DNA of 64,000 bases from Eriocheir sinensis (lineage: Eukaryota > Arthropoda > Malacostraca > Decapoda > Varunidae). The notes under the pieces are model-generated. The model was not told the origin of the DNA and ran no database searches. It saw only the letters and a program-made list of their open reading frames with translations. Numbering within the stretch: position 1 is the first letter of the stretch; each line of letters opens with the position of its first letter. Made by a program: the position numbers and the translations under genes. The stretch is taken from contig NW_026111671.1 of NCBI RefSeq assembly GCF_024679095.1, positions 248,001-312,000 of the forward strand. The letters run 5' to 3'. Below are positions 12,607-27,281 of this stretch, piece after piece.

Positions 12607-14240
12607 ACACATAGAATAATGTTAAATCGTATCAAAATAAATAAAGACAATATCAATAAAATAATGTAAATTTGTATGAAAATAAAGATGCAAAATATCC
12701 ATATAATAACGCACATTTGCATAAAAATATATATACTAAAATACATATAAAATAATTAAATTTGTATTAAAATAAATATACAAAATGCACGTACAATAAA
12801 GTAAATTTGTATTGAAATAGATATTTAAAATACACATTAATAATGTAAATTTGTATCAAAATATATATACGAATACTCATAAAATAGAGTAAATTTCTAT
12901 GAAAATATACATACAAAATAGATATACAAAAAACACATATAACTAGTTAAATTTGTATTTAAATACATGTACAAAAAACACATAAAATAATGTATGAAAT
13001 GAAAACAAATATATTTTATATAAAATATATTTACAAAATACACATAGAATAATGTAAAATCATATCAAAATAAATACACAGAATATCAATAAAACAATGT
13101 AAATTTGAATGAAAAAAAAAAAGATGCAAAATACCCATAAAATAAAGCATATTTTTATAAAAATACATATACAAAAATACACATAGATTAATCAAATTTG
13201 TATTAAAATTAATATACAAAATGCACATACAATAAGGTAAATTTGTATTAAAAAAATATGCAAAATACACATAAAACAATGTAAATTTGTTTCAAAATAT
13301 ATATACGAATACACATAAAATAACGCAGACTTCTATAGAAATATATGTACAAAATACACTTAAAATAATTTAAATACGTATAAAAATATATATACAAAAT
13401 ACACATTAAATAATGTTAATTCGTGTCAAAAAAAATAAACAAAATATCATGAAAAGAATGTGTATTTGTATGAAAATAGATATACAAAATACACATAAAA
13501 TAACCTAAATTTGTATAAAACTATATACAAAAATACACAAAAATAATTTAAACTTGTATGAAAATAAATATACAAAAAACATATAAATTTAGGTAAATTT
13601 GTATTGAAAAACATATACAAAATACACATAAAATAATGTAAATTTTAATGAAAATATATAAACATATAGACTTAAAATAACGTAAATTTGTATCAAATAT
13701 ATATACAAAAAACACATTAAATAATGTAAATATGTAGAAAAAATATATATACAAAACACAAATAAAATAATGTAAAATCGTATCAAAATAAATACAGAAA
13801 ATATTAATAAAATAATGTAAATTTGTATGAAAATTAAGATGCAAAATACCCATAAAATAATGCATTTTTTATAAAAATATATATACGAAAAAACATAAAA
13901 TATTTGATTTTGTATTTAAATAAATAGATATACAAAATAGACATAAGATAAGCTAAATTTGAATTGAAATATATATACAAAATATATAAAATAATGTAAA
14001 TTTGTATCAAAATACTTATACAAATACACATATAATAACGTAAGCTTGTATAAAAATATATAAACAAAATACACATTAAATAATGTAAATACGTATAAAA
14101 AAATGTACAAAATACACAAATAATCATGTAATTCGTATCAAAATAAATAGACAAAATACCAATAAAATAATGTAAATTTCTATGAGAAAACATATACAAA
14201 ATACATATAAATAACGCAAATATCAATAAAAATATATATA
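12596..14240 (-). repeat. Satellite block 14 (-)
   Basis: About 37 A-rich monomers. The block is the inverted counterpart of about 45216-46870, with paired coordinates summing to about 59460. It includes the segment with AACTAGTTAAATTTG and ATGAAATGAAAACAAAT that also opens the window inverted (1-150). The right junction is AATATATATAATATAATATA. Confidence 0.9.
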
Positions 14241-14850
14241 ATATAATATATTTTTATACATATTTAAAATATTTAATGTATATTTTGTATATATATTTTA
14301 TCCAAATTTACGTTATTTTATATGTATTTGTTTATATATTTTCATACAAATTTACATTATTTTATGTGAGTTTTGTATATGTATTTCAATACAAATTTGC
14401 CTAACTTTATGTGTATTTTGCATATCTATTTTCAAACAAATTTAAATTATTTTTGTGTATTTTTGTATATATTTTTATACAAATTTTAGTTATTTTATTT
14501 GTTTTTTGTATATATATTTTCCTACAAATATACATTCTTTTATTGGAATTTTGTGTATTTAATTTTTTACGAATTTACATTATTTTTTTTGTGTATTTTG
14601 TATATATATTTTTCTACGTATTTAAATTATTTTATGTGTATTTTATATATACATTTTCATAAAAATTTACGTTATTTTATTGTGAGTATTCGTATATATT
14701 TTGAAACAAATTTTATACAAATTCATGTTATTTTATGTGTATTTGTATATATATTTTCATACAAATTTATATTATTTTATGTGTATACTTACATATATTT
14801 TATTACAAATTTACCTTATTTTATGTTTATTTTGTATATTTATTTCATTT
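12600..14850 (-). repeat. Inverted repeat I3, left arm
   Basis: Matches 44611-46870 in reverse complement (coordinate sum about 59461) straight across the orientation junction at 14240. That junction is therefore ancestral to both copies. Confidence 0.88.
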
Positions 14851-15793
14851 AATATAATCAAATTTAAATTTATTGTATATGCATTTTGTATATTAATTTT
14901 AATACAAATTTAATTATTCTATGTGTATTTTTCTATATGTATTTTTATAAAACTATGCTTTATTTTATGGGTATTTTGCATCTTTATTTTCATACAAATT
15001 TACGTTATTTTATTGATATTCTGCTCATTCATTTTGATACGATTTGACATTATTCTATGTGTATTTTGTATATATTTTTCATACAAATTTACGTTATTTT
15101 ATGTGTATTTGTTTATATATTTTGACACAAATTTACAATATTTTATGGGTATTTTGTATATATATTTCATAAGAAATTTACCTAGTTTTATGTGTATTTT
15201 GAATATCTATTTTCATTCAAAGTCAAATTATTTTTATGTATTTTTGTATATATTTCAATACAAATTTTAGTTAGGTTATGTGTATTTTGTAAATCTATTT
15301 TCATTCAAATATATATTATTTTATTGGTATTTTGTTGATTTATATTGATACGAATTTACACTATTTTATATGTACTTTGTATATATATTTTTATACGCAT
15401 TTACATTATTTAATATTTATTTTGAGTATATAATTTTATACAAATTCATGGTATTTTATGTGTATTTGTATATACCTATATTTTCATATAAATTTACATT
15501 ATTTTATGTGTATTTTGTACATATATTTCATTACAAATTTACCTTATTTTATGTTTATTTTGTATGTGTATTTTGTACATTTATATTTATACAAATACAC
15601 ATTCTTTTATTGGTATTTTGCTTATTTATTTTGTTTCGAATTTACATTATTTTATGTGTATTTTGTTTACATTTTTTTATACGTATTTACTTAATTTTAT
15701 GTGTATTTTGTATATATATTTTTATAGAAATCTACGTTATTTTATGTGTATTCGTACATATATTTTGAAACAAATTTACATTGTTTTATATGT
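14241..15793 (+). repeat. Satellite block 15 (+)
   Basis: About 35 T-rich monomers. Up to about 14850 it pairs inverted with 44611-45215. From about 14610 to 15790 it pairs inverted with 27873-29055. A one-off breakpoint TTTAATATAATCAAATTT near 14848-14865 is shared, inverted, with 28800-28817. The block ends at TATATGTACAATAAGG. Confidence 0.9.
14610..15790 (+). repeat. Inverted repeat I2, left arm
   Basis: Matches 27873-29055 in reverse complement (coordinate sum about 43663), including the unique fusion TTTAATATAATCAAATTT. Confidence 0.88.
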
Positions 15794-18700
15794 ACAATAA
15801 GGTAAATTTGTATTGAAATAGATATGCAAAATACATATAAAGCAATGTAAATTTGTTTCAAAATATGTATACGAATACACATAAAATAACGTAGATTTCT
15901 ATAAAAATATATATACAAAATACACATAAAATGAAGTAAATACGTATAAAAAATGTATACAAAATACACATAAAATAATGTAAATTCGTATCAAAATAAA
16001 TAAACAAAATACCAATAAAAGAATGTGTATTTGTATAAATATAAATATACAAAATACACATAAAATAACGTAAATTTATATAAAACTATATAAAAAATAC
16101 ACAGAAGTAATTAAATTTGTATGAAAATATATACAAAACACACACAAAATAAGCTAAATTTGAATTGAAATATATATACAAAATACATGAAATAAAGTAA
16201 ATTAGTATCAAAATATTTATTCAAATACACATATAATAACGTAAATTTGTATGAAAATATATAAACAAAATACACATTAAATAATGTAAATACGTATAAA
16301 AAATGTGTACAAAATACACATATAATCATGTAATTCGTATCAAAATAAATAAACAAAATACCAATAAAATAATATAAATTTGTATGAGTAAACGTGTATA
16401 AATATAAATGTACAAAATACACATACAAAATAAACATAAAATAAGGTAATTTTGTAATGAAATATATGTACAAAATACACATAAAATAATGTAAATTTAT
16501 ATGAAAATATATATACAAATACACATAAAATACCATGAATTTGTATAAAATTATATATTCAAAATAAATAATAAATAGTGTAAATGCGTATCATAATATA
16601 GGTAAAAAGTACATGTAAAATAATGTAAATTCGTATCAATATAAATCAACAAAATACCAATAAAATAATATATATTTGAATGAAAATAGATTTACAAAAT
16701 ACACATAACATAACTAAAATTTGTATTGAAATATATACAAAAATACATAAAAATAATTTGAGTTTGTATGAAAATAGATATTCAAAATACACATAAAACT
16801 AGGTAAATTTCTTTTGAAATATATATACAAAATACCCATAAAATATTGTAAATTTGTGTCAAAATATATAAACCAATACACATAAAATAACGTAAATTTG
16901 TATGAAAAATATTTACAAAATACACATAGAATAATGTCAAATCGTATCAAAATGAATGAGCAGAATATCAATAAAATAACGTAAATTTGTATGAAAATAA
17001 AGATGCAAAATACCCATAAAATAAAGCATATTTTTATAAAAATACATATACAAAAATACACATAGAATAATTAAATTTGTATTAAAATTAATATACAAAA
17101 TGCATTTACAATAAGGTAAATTTGTATTGAAAAAATATGCAAAATACACATAAAAGTGTAGAATTGTTTAAAAATCTATATACGAATACTCATAATATAA
17201 CGTAGATTTCTATAGAAATATATATACAAAATACACATGAAATGATGTAAATACGTATAAAAATATATATACAAAATACACATTAAATAATTTAAATTCT
17301 CGTCAAAATAAATAAACAAAATATCAATAAAAGAATGTGTATTTGTATGAAAATAGATATACAAAATACTCATAAAATAACCTAAGTTTGTATAAAACTA
17401 TATACAAAAATACACAAAAATAATTTAAATTTGAATGAAAATAAATATACAAAATACACATAAAATTAGGTAAATTTGTATTGAAATACATATACAAAAT
17501 ACACATAAAATAATGGAAGTTTGAATGAAAATATATAAACATATGCACTTAAAATAACGTAAATTTGTATCAAATATATATACAAAATACTAATTAAATA
17601 ATGTAAGTATGTATAAAAAAATATATACAAAACACAAATAGAATAATGAAAAATCGTATCAAAATAAATACACAGAATATTAATAAAATAATGTAAATTT
17701 GTTTGAAAATAAAGATGCAAAATAGCCATAAAATAACGCATTTTTTAAAAAAATATATATACCCAAATACACATAAAATATTAAAATTTGTATTAAAATA
17801 AATATAAAAAATGCACATACTGTAAGGTAAATTTGTATTGAAATAGATATGCAAAATACATATAAAACAATGTAAATTTGTTTCAAAATATATATACGAA
17901 TACACATAAAATAACGTTGATTTCTATAAAAATATATACAAAATACACATAAAATGAAGTAAATACGTATAAAAAAATGAATACAAAATACACATAAAAA
18001 TCGTATCAAAATAAATAAACAAAATACCAGTAAAAGACAGTGTATTTGTATAAATATAAATATACAAAATACACATAAAATCTCGTAAATTTGTATAAAA
18101 CTATATACAAAAATACACAAAAGTTATTAAATTTGTATGAAAATATATATACAAAATACAGCTAAAATAAGCTAAATTTGAATTGAAATGTACATACAAA
18201 ATACATAAAATAATGTAAATCTGTATCAAAATATTTATACAATTACATATAATAACGTAGATTTGTTTAAAAATATATAAACAAAATACACATTAAAAAT
18301 ATGTACAAAATACACATATAATCATGTAATTCGTATCAAAATAAATAAACAAAATAGCAATAAAATAATGTAAATTTGTATGAGAAAACATATACAAATA
18401 ACGCAAATTTCTATAAAAATATATGTACAAAAATGCACATAAAATATAGTAAATTAGCATAAAAATATATATACAAAACACACACTAAATAATGTAAATG
18501 CGTACATAAAATAACCTAAATTTGTATAAAACTATATACAAAAATACACAAAAATAATTTAAATTTGTTTGAAAAGAAATATACAAAATACACATAAAAT
18601 TATTTAAATTTGTATTGAAATACATATACAAAATACACATCAAATAATGTAAATTTGAATGAAAATATATAAACAAATACACTTAAAATAACGTAAATTT

Positions 18701-19133
18701 GTATAAAATATATATGCAAGATACACATTAAATAATGTAAATGTGTACAAAAAAATATATACAAAAAACAAATAGAATAATGTAAAATCGTATCAAAATA
18801 AATACACAGAATATCAATAAAATCATGTAAATTTGTATGAAAATAAAGATGCAAAATTCCAATAAATTATCGCATTTTTTATAAAAATATATTTACCAAA
18901 ATACACATAAAATATTTAAATTTGTATTGAAATAAATATACAAAATGCATATACAGTAAGGTAAATTTGTATTGAAAGAGATATTCAAAAATACATATAA
19001 AACAATGTAAATTTGTTTGAAAATATATATACGAATACACATAAAATAAAGTAGATTTCTATAGAAATATATTTACAAAATACATATGAAATTATGTAAA
19101 TACGTATAAAAATATATATACAAAATACATATG
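15794..19133 (-). repeat. Satellite block 16 (-)
   Basis: About 75 A-rich monomers. Equivalent points at 17184 and 17898 are 714 bp apart, the length of one full 16-monomer cycle. Positions 16430-17160 are closely related to 26530-27290 and partly to 58440-58850. Positions 17890-19133 are a direct copy of 36640-37905. The block ends at the ATACATATGTATTTG junction. Confidence 0.9.
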
Positions 19134-19996
19134 TATTTGTATAAATATTTTGATACAAATTTACTTTATTTCATGTATTTTGTATATATATTTCAATTCA
19201 AATTTAGCTTATTTTGTGTGTATTTTGTATTTATTTTCATACAAATTTAATTACTTCTGTGTGTTTATGTATATAGTTTTATATAAATCTACGTTATTTT
19301 ATGTGTATTTTGTATATTTATATATATACAAATACACATTCTTTTATTGGTATTTTGTTTATTTATTTTGATACGAGTTTGCATTATTTTATGTGTATTT
19401 TGTATTCATTTTTTTATTCGTATTTACTTCATTTTATGTGTATTTTGTATATATATATTTATAGAAATCTACGTTATTTTATGTGTATTCGTATACATAT
19501 TTTGAAACAAATTTATATTGCTTTATATGTATTTTGCGTATCTGTTTCAATACAAATTTACCTTATTGTATGTGTTTTTTATATATTTATTTTAATACAA
19601 ATCTAATTTTTTTATGTGTATTTTGGTATATATATTTTTAGAAATAAAAAAAAATGCGTTATTTTATGGGTATTTTGCCTCTTTATTTTCATACAAATTT
19701 ACATTATTTTATTAATATTCTGTGTATTTATTTTGATACGATTTTACATTATTCTATTTGTGTTTTGTATATATTTTTTTTTACAAATTTACGTTATTTT
19801 AAGTGTATTTGTTTATGTATTTTCATTCAAATTTACATTATTTTATGTGTATTTTGTATATGTATTTCCATACAAATTTACCTAATTTATGTGTATTTTG
19901 TATATTTATTTTCATACAAATTTAAAATATTTTGTGTATTTTTGTATATAGTTTGATACAAATTTAGGTTATTTTATGTGTATTTTGAATATCTAG
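19134..19996 (+). repeat. Satellite block 17 (+)
   Basis: About 19 T-rich monomers in the right arm of the 8635/21596 inverted repeat, near-identical in reverse complement to 10236-11096. Even rare variants such as TTGCGTATCTGTTTC are shared between the arms. Confidence 0.9.
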
Positions 19997-21595
19997 TAAA
20001 TATATATACAAAATACATATGAAATTATGTAAATACGTATAAAAATATATATACAAAATACATATCAAATAATGTAAATTCGTGTCAAAATAAATAAACA
20101 AAATATCATGAAAAGAATGTGTATTTGTATGAAAATAGATAATAGATAATAAATTTGTATAAAATATATATGCAAGATACACATTAAATAATGTAAATAT
20201 GTATTAAAAAGTATATACAAAAAACAAATAGAATAATGTAAAATCGTATCAAAATAAATACACCGAATATTAATAAAATAATGTAAATTTGTATGAAAAT
20301 AAAGATGCAAAATTCCCATAAAATAGCGCATTTCTTATAAAAATATATATACCAAAATACACATAAAATTTTTAAATTTGTATTGAAATAAATATACAAA
20401 ATGCATATACAATAAGATAAATTTGTATTGAAAGAGATATGCAAAAATACATATAAAACAATGTAAATTTGTTTCAAAATATATTTACGAATACAAATAA
20501 AAAAACGTAGATTTCTATAAAAATTTATATACAAAATACACATAAAATTAAGAAAATACGTATAAAAAAATGTATTCAAAATACACATAAAATAATGTAA
20601 ATTCGAATTAAAATAGATAAACAAAATACCAATAAAAGAATGTGTATTTGGATAAATATAAATATACAAAATACACATACAAAATAAACATAAAATAAGG
20701 TAGATTTGTAATAAAATATATGTACAAAATACACATACAATAATGTAAAGTTATATGAAAATATATATACAAATACACATAAAATACCATGAATTTGTAT
20801 AAAAAATTATATTCAAAATAAATATTAAATAATGTAAGAGCGTATAAAAATATATATACAAAGTACATATAAAATGAAAATTAAGGTGCAAAATACCTAT
20901 AAAATAACACATTTTTTTATAAAATTATTGATACCAAAATACACATAAAATATTTGAACTTGTATTAAAATAAATATACAAAATGCACATACAATAAGGT
21001 AAATTTGTATTGAAATAGATGTACAAAATTCACATAAAATAATGTAAATTTGTATGAAATGAAAACAAATTCACATAAAATAACGTACATTGGTATTAAA
21101 ATAGATATACAAAATATACATAGAATAATGTAAAATCGTATCAAAATAAATACACAGAATATCAATAAAATAATGTAATTTTGTATGAAAATAAAGATGC
21201 AAAATACCCATAAAATAAAGCATATTTTTATAAAAATATATATACAAAAATACACATAGAATAGCTAAATTTGTATTAAAATTAATATACAAAATGCACG
21301 TACAATAAGGTAAATTTGTATTGAAAAAATATGCAAAATGCACATAAAACAATGTATATTTGTTTCAAAATATATATACGAATACACATAAAATAACGTA
21401 TATTTCTATAGAAATATATATACAAAATACACATGAAATGACGTAAATACGTATAAAAATATATATACACAATACACATTAAATAATGTAAATTCTCATC
21501 AAAATAAATAAACAAAATATCAATAAAAGAATATGTATTTGTATGAAAATAGATATACAAAATACACATAAAATATTGTAAATTTGAATAAAACT
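19997..21595 (-). repeat. Satellite block 18 (-)
   Basis: About 36 A-rich monomers in the right arm of the same inverted repeat, pairing with 8635-10235. The 12-monomer marker is at 20135-20152. Homology to the left arm ends within GAATAAAACT at 21596. Confidence 0.9.
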
Positions 21596-22133
21596 TTACA
21601 TTATTTAATGTGTATTTTGTATATATATTTTTATACTTATTTACATCCTTTCATGTGTATTTTGTATATTTATAAAAAAATGCGTTATTTTATGGGTATT
21701 TTGCATCTTTATTTTCATACAAATTTACATTATTTTATTTACATTCTGTGTATTTATTTTAATACGATTTTACATTATTCTATTTGTGTTTTGTATATAT
21801 ATTTTTTATTCATATTTACATTATTTAATGAGTATTTTTTATATATATTTTATACAAATTTATGTTAATTTAAGTGTATTTGTTTATATATTTTCATTCA
21901 AATTTACATTATTTTATGTGTATTTTGTATATGTATTTCTTTACAAATTTACCTAATTTTATGTGTATTTTGTATATTTATTTTCATACAAATTTAACTT
22001 ATGTTTGTGTATTTTTATATATAGTTTTATACAAATTTACGTTATTTTATGTGTATTTTGTATATGTATTTTCATACAAATACACATTCTTTTATTGATA
22101 TTTTAATTATTTATTTTGACACGAATTTACATA
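21596..22133 (+). repeat. Satellite block 19 (+)
   Basis: About 12 T-rich monomers. At 21661-21690 one monomer is fused directly to the TATAAAAAAATGCGTT variant, skipping several members of the usual order. The block then follows the usual order to the TTTATTTTGACACG variant, where orientation flips at ATTTACATATATTGAAAG. Confidence 0.86.
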
Positions 22134-22738
22134 TATTGAAAGAGATATGCAAAAATACATATAAAACAATGTAAATTTGTTTCAAAATATATATACGAAT
22201 ACACAAAAAATAACGTAGATTTCTATAAAAATATATATACAAAATACACATAAAATTAAGTAAATACGTATAAAAATAGATATACAAAATACACATAGAA
22301 TAATGTAAAATTGTTTAAAAAAAAATAAACAGAATATAAATAAAATAATGTAAATTTGTATGAAAATAAAAATGCAAAATACCCATAAAATAAAGCATAT
22401 ATTTTTAAAATACATATAAAAAATACACATAGCATAATTAAATTTGTATTAAAATTAATATACAAAATGCATATACAATAAGATAAATTTGTATTGAAAA
22501 AATATGCAAAATACACATAAAACAGTGTAAATTTATTTCAAAATCTATATACGAATACTCATAAATCAACGTAGATTTCTATAGAAATATATATACAAAA
22601 TACACATCAAATGATGTAAACACGTATAAAAATATATATATAAAATACACATTAATAATGTAAATTCGCGTCAAAATAAATAAACAAAATATCAATAAAA
22701 GAATGTGTATTTGTATGAAAATAGATATACAATATACA
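22134..22738 (-). repeat. Satellite block 20 (-)
   Basis: About 14 A-rich monomers. This is another copy of the segment found at about 4128-4722, 30600-31320 and 50555-51148. It is set apart by TTGTTTAAAAAAAAATAAAC and by GTAAACACGTATAAA. The right junction AATATACACGTTATTTTATG is the same as at 51148. Confidence 0.88.
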
Positions 22739-25700
22739 CGTTATTTTATGTGTATTCGTATATATATTTTGAAACAAATTTACACTGTTTTATTTGTATT
22801 TTGCGTTTTTTTTTCAATACAAATTTACCTTTTTGTATGTGTGCATTTTGTATATTAATTTTAATACAAATTTAATTATTCTATGTGTATTTTTGTATAT
22901 ATATTTTTATGCAAATTTATCTAATGTTCATTTTTGTACATATATTTTTATAGAAATTTGCGTTATTTTATGTATATAGTTTTATATGAATTTACGTTAT
23001 TTTATGTGCATTTTGTATATTTATATTTATACAAATACACATTCTTTTATTGGTATATTGTTTATTTACATTTATACGAATTTACATTATTTTATGTGTA
23101 TTTTGTATACATTTTTTTATACGTATTTACTTAATTTTATGTGTATTTTGTATATGTATTTTTATAGAAATCTACGTTATTTTATGTGTGTTCGTATATA
23201 TATTTTGAAACAAATTTACATTATTTTATATGTATTTTCCATATCTATTTCAATACAAATTTACCTTATTGTATATGCATTTTGTATATTTATTTTAATA
23301 CAAGTTCAAATATTTTATGTGTATTTTGGTATCAATAATTTTATAAAAAAATGCGTTATTTCATAGGTATTTTGCATCTTAATTTTCATTTTATATGTAC
23401 TTTGTATATATATTTTTATATACACTCTTATATTATTTAATATTTATTTTGAATATAATTTTTTATACAAATTCATGGTATTTTATGTGTATTTGTATAT
23501 ATATTTTCATATAAATTTACATTATTGTATGTGTATTTTGTACATATATTTTATTACAAATCTACCTTATTTTATGTTTATTTTGTATGTGTATTTTGTA
23601 TATTTATATTTATCCAAATACACTACCTTTTATTGGTATTTTGTTTATTTATTTTAAATCGAATTTACATTATTTTATGTGTATTTTGTATACATTTTTT
23701 TATACGTATTTACTCAATTTTATGTGTATTTTGTATATATATTTTTATAGAAATCTACGTTTTTTTATTTGTATTCGTATATATATTTTGAAACAAATTT
23801 ACATTGTTTTATATGTATTTTTGCATATCTCTTTCAATACAAATTTACCTTATTGTATGTGCATTTTGTATATTTATTTCAATACAAATTTAAATATTTT
23901 ATGTGTATATTGGTATATATATTTTTATAAGAAATGCGCTATTTTATGGGAATTTTGCATCTTTATTTTCATACAAATTTACATTATTTTATTAATATTC
24001 GGTGTATTTATTTTGATACGAATTTACATTATTCTATTTGTTTTTGTATATACTTTTTTATACATATTTACATTATTTAATGAGTATCTTGCATATATAT
24101 TTTATACAAATTTATTATCTATTATCTATTTTTATACAAATACACATTCTTTACATGATATTTTGTTTATTTATTTTGACACGAATTTACATTATTTGAT
24201 ATGTATTTTGTATATATATTTTTATACGTATTTACATAATTTCATATGTATTTTGTATATATATTTCTATAGAAATCTACTTTATTTTATGTGTATTCGT
24301 ATATATATTTTGAAACAAATTTACATTGTTTTATATGTATTTTTGAATATCTCTTTTAATAGAAATTTACCTTACTGTATATGCATTTTGTATATTTATT
24401 TCAATACAAATTTAAATATTTTATGTGTATTTTGGTATATATATTTTTATAAAAAATGCGATAATTTTTGGGAATTTTGCATCTTTATTTTCATACAAAT
24501 TTACATTATTTTATTGATATTCTGTGTATTTATTTTGATACGATTTTACATTATTCTATTTGTTTTTTGTATATATTCTTTTATACACATTTACATTATT
24601 TAATGTGTATCTTGCATATATATTTTATACAAATTTACGTTATTTTAAGTGTATTTGTTTTTATATTTTCATTAAAATTTACATTTCTTTTTATTCGAAA
24701 TTACATTATTTTATGTGTATTTTGAATACATTTTTTTATACGTATTTACTTAACTTTATGTGTATTTTGTATATATATTTTTTTAGAAATCTACGTTTTT
24801 TTTATTTGTATTCGTATATATATTTTGAAACAAATATACATTGTTTTATATGTATTTTTGCATATCTCTTTCAATACAAATTTACCTTATTGTATGTGCA
24901 TTTTGTATATTTATTTCAATGCAAATTTAAATATTTTATGTGTATTTTGGTATATATATTTTTATAAGAAATGGGCTATTTTATGGGAATTTTGCATCTT
25001 TATTTTCATACAAATTTACATTATTTTATTAATATTCGGTGTATTTATTTTGATACGATGTTACATTATTCTATTTGTTTTTGTATATACTTTTTTATAC
25101 ATATTTACATTATTTAATGTGTATCTTGCACATATATTTTATACAAATTTATTATCTATTATCTATTTTCATACAAATACACATTCTTTTCATGATATTT
25201 TGTTTATTTATTTTGACACGAATTTACATTATTTGATATGTATTTTGTATATATATTTTTATACGTATTTACATAATTTCATATGTATTTTGTATATATA
25301 TTTCTATAGAAATCTACTTTATTTTATGTGTATTCGTATATATATTTTGAAACAGATTTACATTGTTTTATATGTATTTTGAATATCTCTTTCAATACAT
25401 AAAATATCTCTTTCAATACATACAATACATCAAATGTATTTTGTATATATATTTTTATAGAAATCTACGTTATTTTATGTGTATTCGTATATATATTTTG
25501 AAACAAATTTACATTGTTTTATATGTATTTTGCATATCTATTTCAATACAAATTTACCTTATTGTATGTGTTTTTTGTATATTTATTTTAATAAAAATTT
25601 AATTTTTTGATGTGTATTTTGGTATATATATTTTTATAAATGCGTTATTTTATGGGTATTTTTCTTCTTTATTTTCATACAAATTTACATTATTTTATTA

Positions 25701-26218
25701 ATATTCGGTGTATTTATTTTGATACGATTTTACATTATTCTATTTGTGTTTTGTACATATTTTTTTATACAAATTTACGTTATTTTAAGTGTATTTGTTT
25801 ATATATTTTCATTCAAATTTACATTATATTCTGTGTATTTTGTGTATGTATTTCAATAGAAATTTTCCTAATTTTATGTGTATTTTCTATATTTATTTTC
25901 ATACAAATTTAAAATATTGTTGTTTATTTTTGTATATAGTTTGATTCAAATTTAGGTTATTTTATTTGTATTTTGTATATCTATTCTCATACAAATACAC
26001 ATTCTTTTATTGATATTTTGTTTATTTCTTTTGACGCGAATTTTAAGTGAATTTGTTTTCATTTCATACAAATTTACATTATTTTATGTGTATTTTGTAC
26101 ATGTATTTAAATACAAATTTAACTAATTATATGTGTATTTTGTATATCTATTTTCATACAAATTGAAATATATTTTTTTATTTTGTTGTATATATTTTTA
26201 TTCAAATTTTCGTAATCT
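22739..26218 (+). repeat. Satellite block 21 (+)
   Basis: About 78 T-rich monomers. The cycle markers TTATCTATTATCTATT at 24113 and 25149 identify successive 12-monomer cycles. One frame stays open from 23587 to 24603 (338 codons). A short local triplication of ATCTCTTTCAATACATA-like sequence is at about 25384-25430. The block ends in TTCGTAATCTTATAAAAATA. Confidence 0.9.
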
Positions 26219-27281
26219 TATAAAAATATATACCAAAAACACATAAATATTTAAATTTGCATTGAAAGAAATATACAAAATGCACATACAATAAGGTAAA
26301 TTTGTATTGAAAGAGATATGCAAAAATACATATAAAACATTGTAAATTTGTTTCAAAATATATATACGAATACAAATAAAAAAACGTAGATTTCTATAAA
26401 AATATATATACAAAATACACATAAAATTAAGTAAATACGTATAAAAAAATGTATACAAAATACACAAAATAATGTAAATTCGAATTAAAATAAATAAACA
26501 AAATACCAATAAAAGAATGTGTATTTGGATAAATATAAATATAGAAAATACACATTCAAAATAAACATAAAATAAGGTAGATTTGTAAAAAAATATATGT
26601 ACAAAATACACATAAAATAATGTAAATTTATATAAAAATATATATACAAAAACACATAAAATACCATGAATTTGTATAAAAATATATATTCAAAATAAAT
26701 ATTAAATAATGTAAATGCGTATAAAAATATATATACAAAGTACATATAAAATAATGTAAATTCGTATCAATATAAATCAACAAAACACCAATAAAATAAT
26801 ATATATTTGAATGAAAATAAATTTACAAAATACACATAACATAACTAAAATTTATATTAAAATATATACAAAAATACATAGAAATATTTTGAGTTTGTAT
26901 GAAAATAGATATACAAAATACACATAAAACTAGGTAAATTTCTTTTGAAATGTATATACAAAATACCCATAAAATATTGTAAATTTGTGTCAAAATATAT
27001 AAACAAATACACATAAAATAACGTAAATTTGTATGAAAAATATATACAAAATACACATAGAATAATGTCAATTCGTATCAAAATGAATGAGCAGAATATC
27101 AATAAAATAATGTACATTTGTATGAAAATAAAGATGCAAAATACCCAAAAAATAAAGAATATGTTTATAAAAATACAGATACAAAAATACACATCGGATA
27201 ATTAAATTTGTATTAAAATTAATATACAAAATACGTATATAATAAGGTAAATTTGTATTGAAAAAATATGCAACATACACG
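26219..27281 (-). repeat. Satellite block 22 (-)
   Basis: About 24 A-rich monomers. Positions 26530-27290 are a diverged direct copy of about 16430-17160. The block ends at CAACATACACGTTTACTC. Confidence 0.87.

Larger units (their letters stand above)
19071..21596 (-). repeat. Inverted repeat I1, right arm
   Basis: Reverse-complement partner of 8635-11160. It lacks the second 324-bp unit present after the left arm: past its inner end it matches the sequence after 11484, not 11161-11484. Confidence 0.92.
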
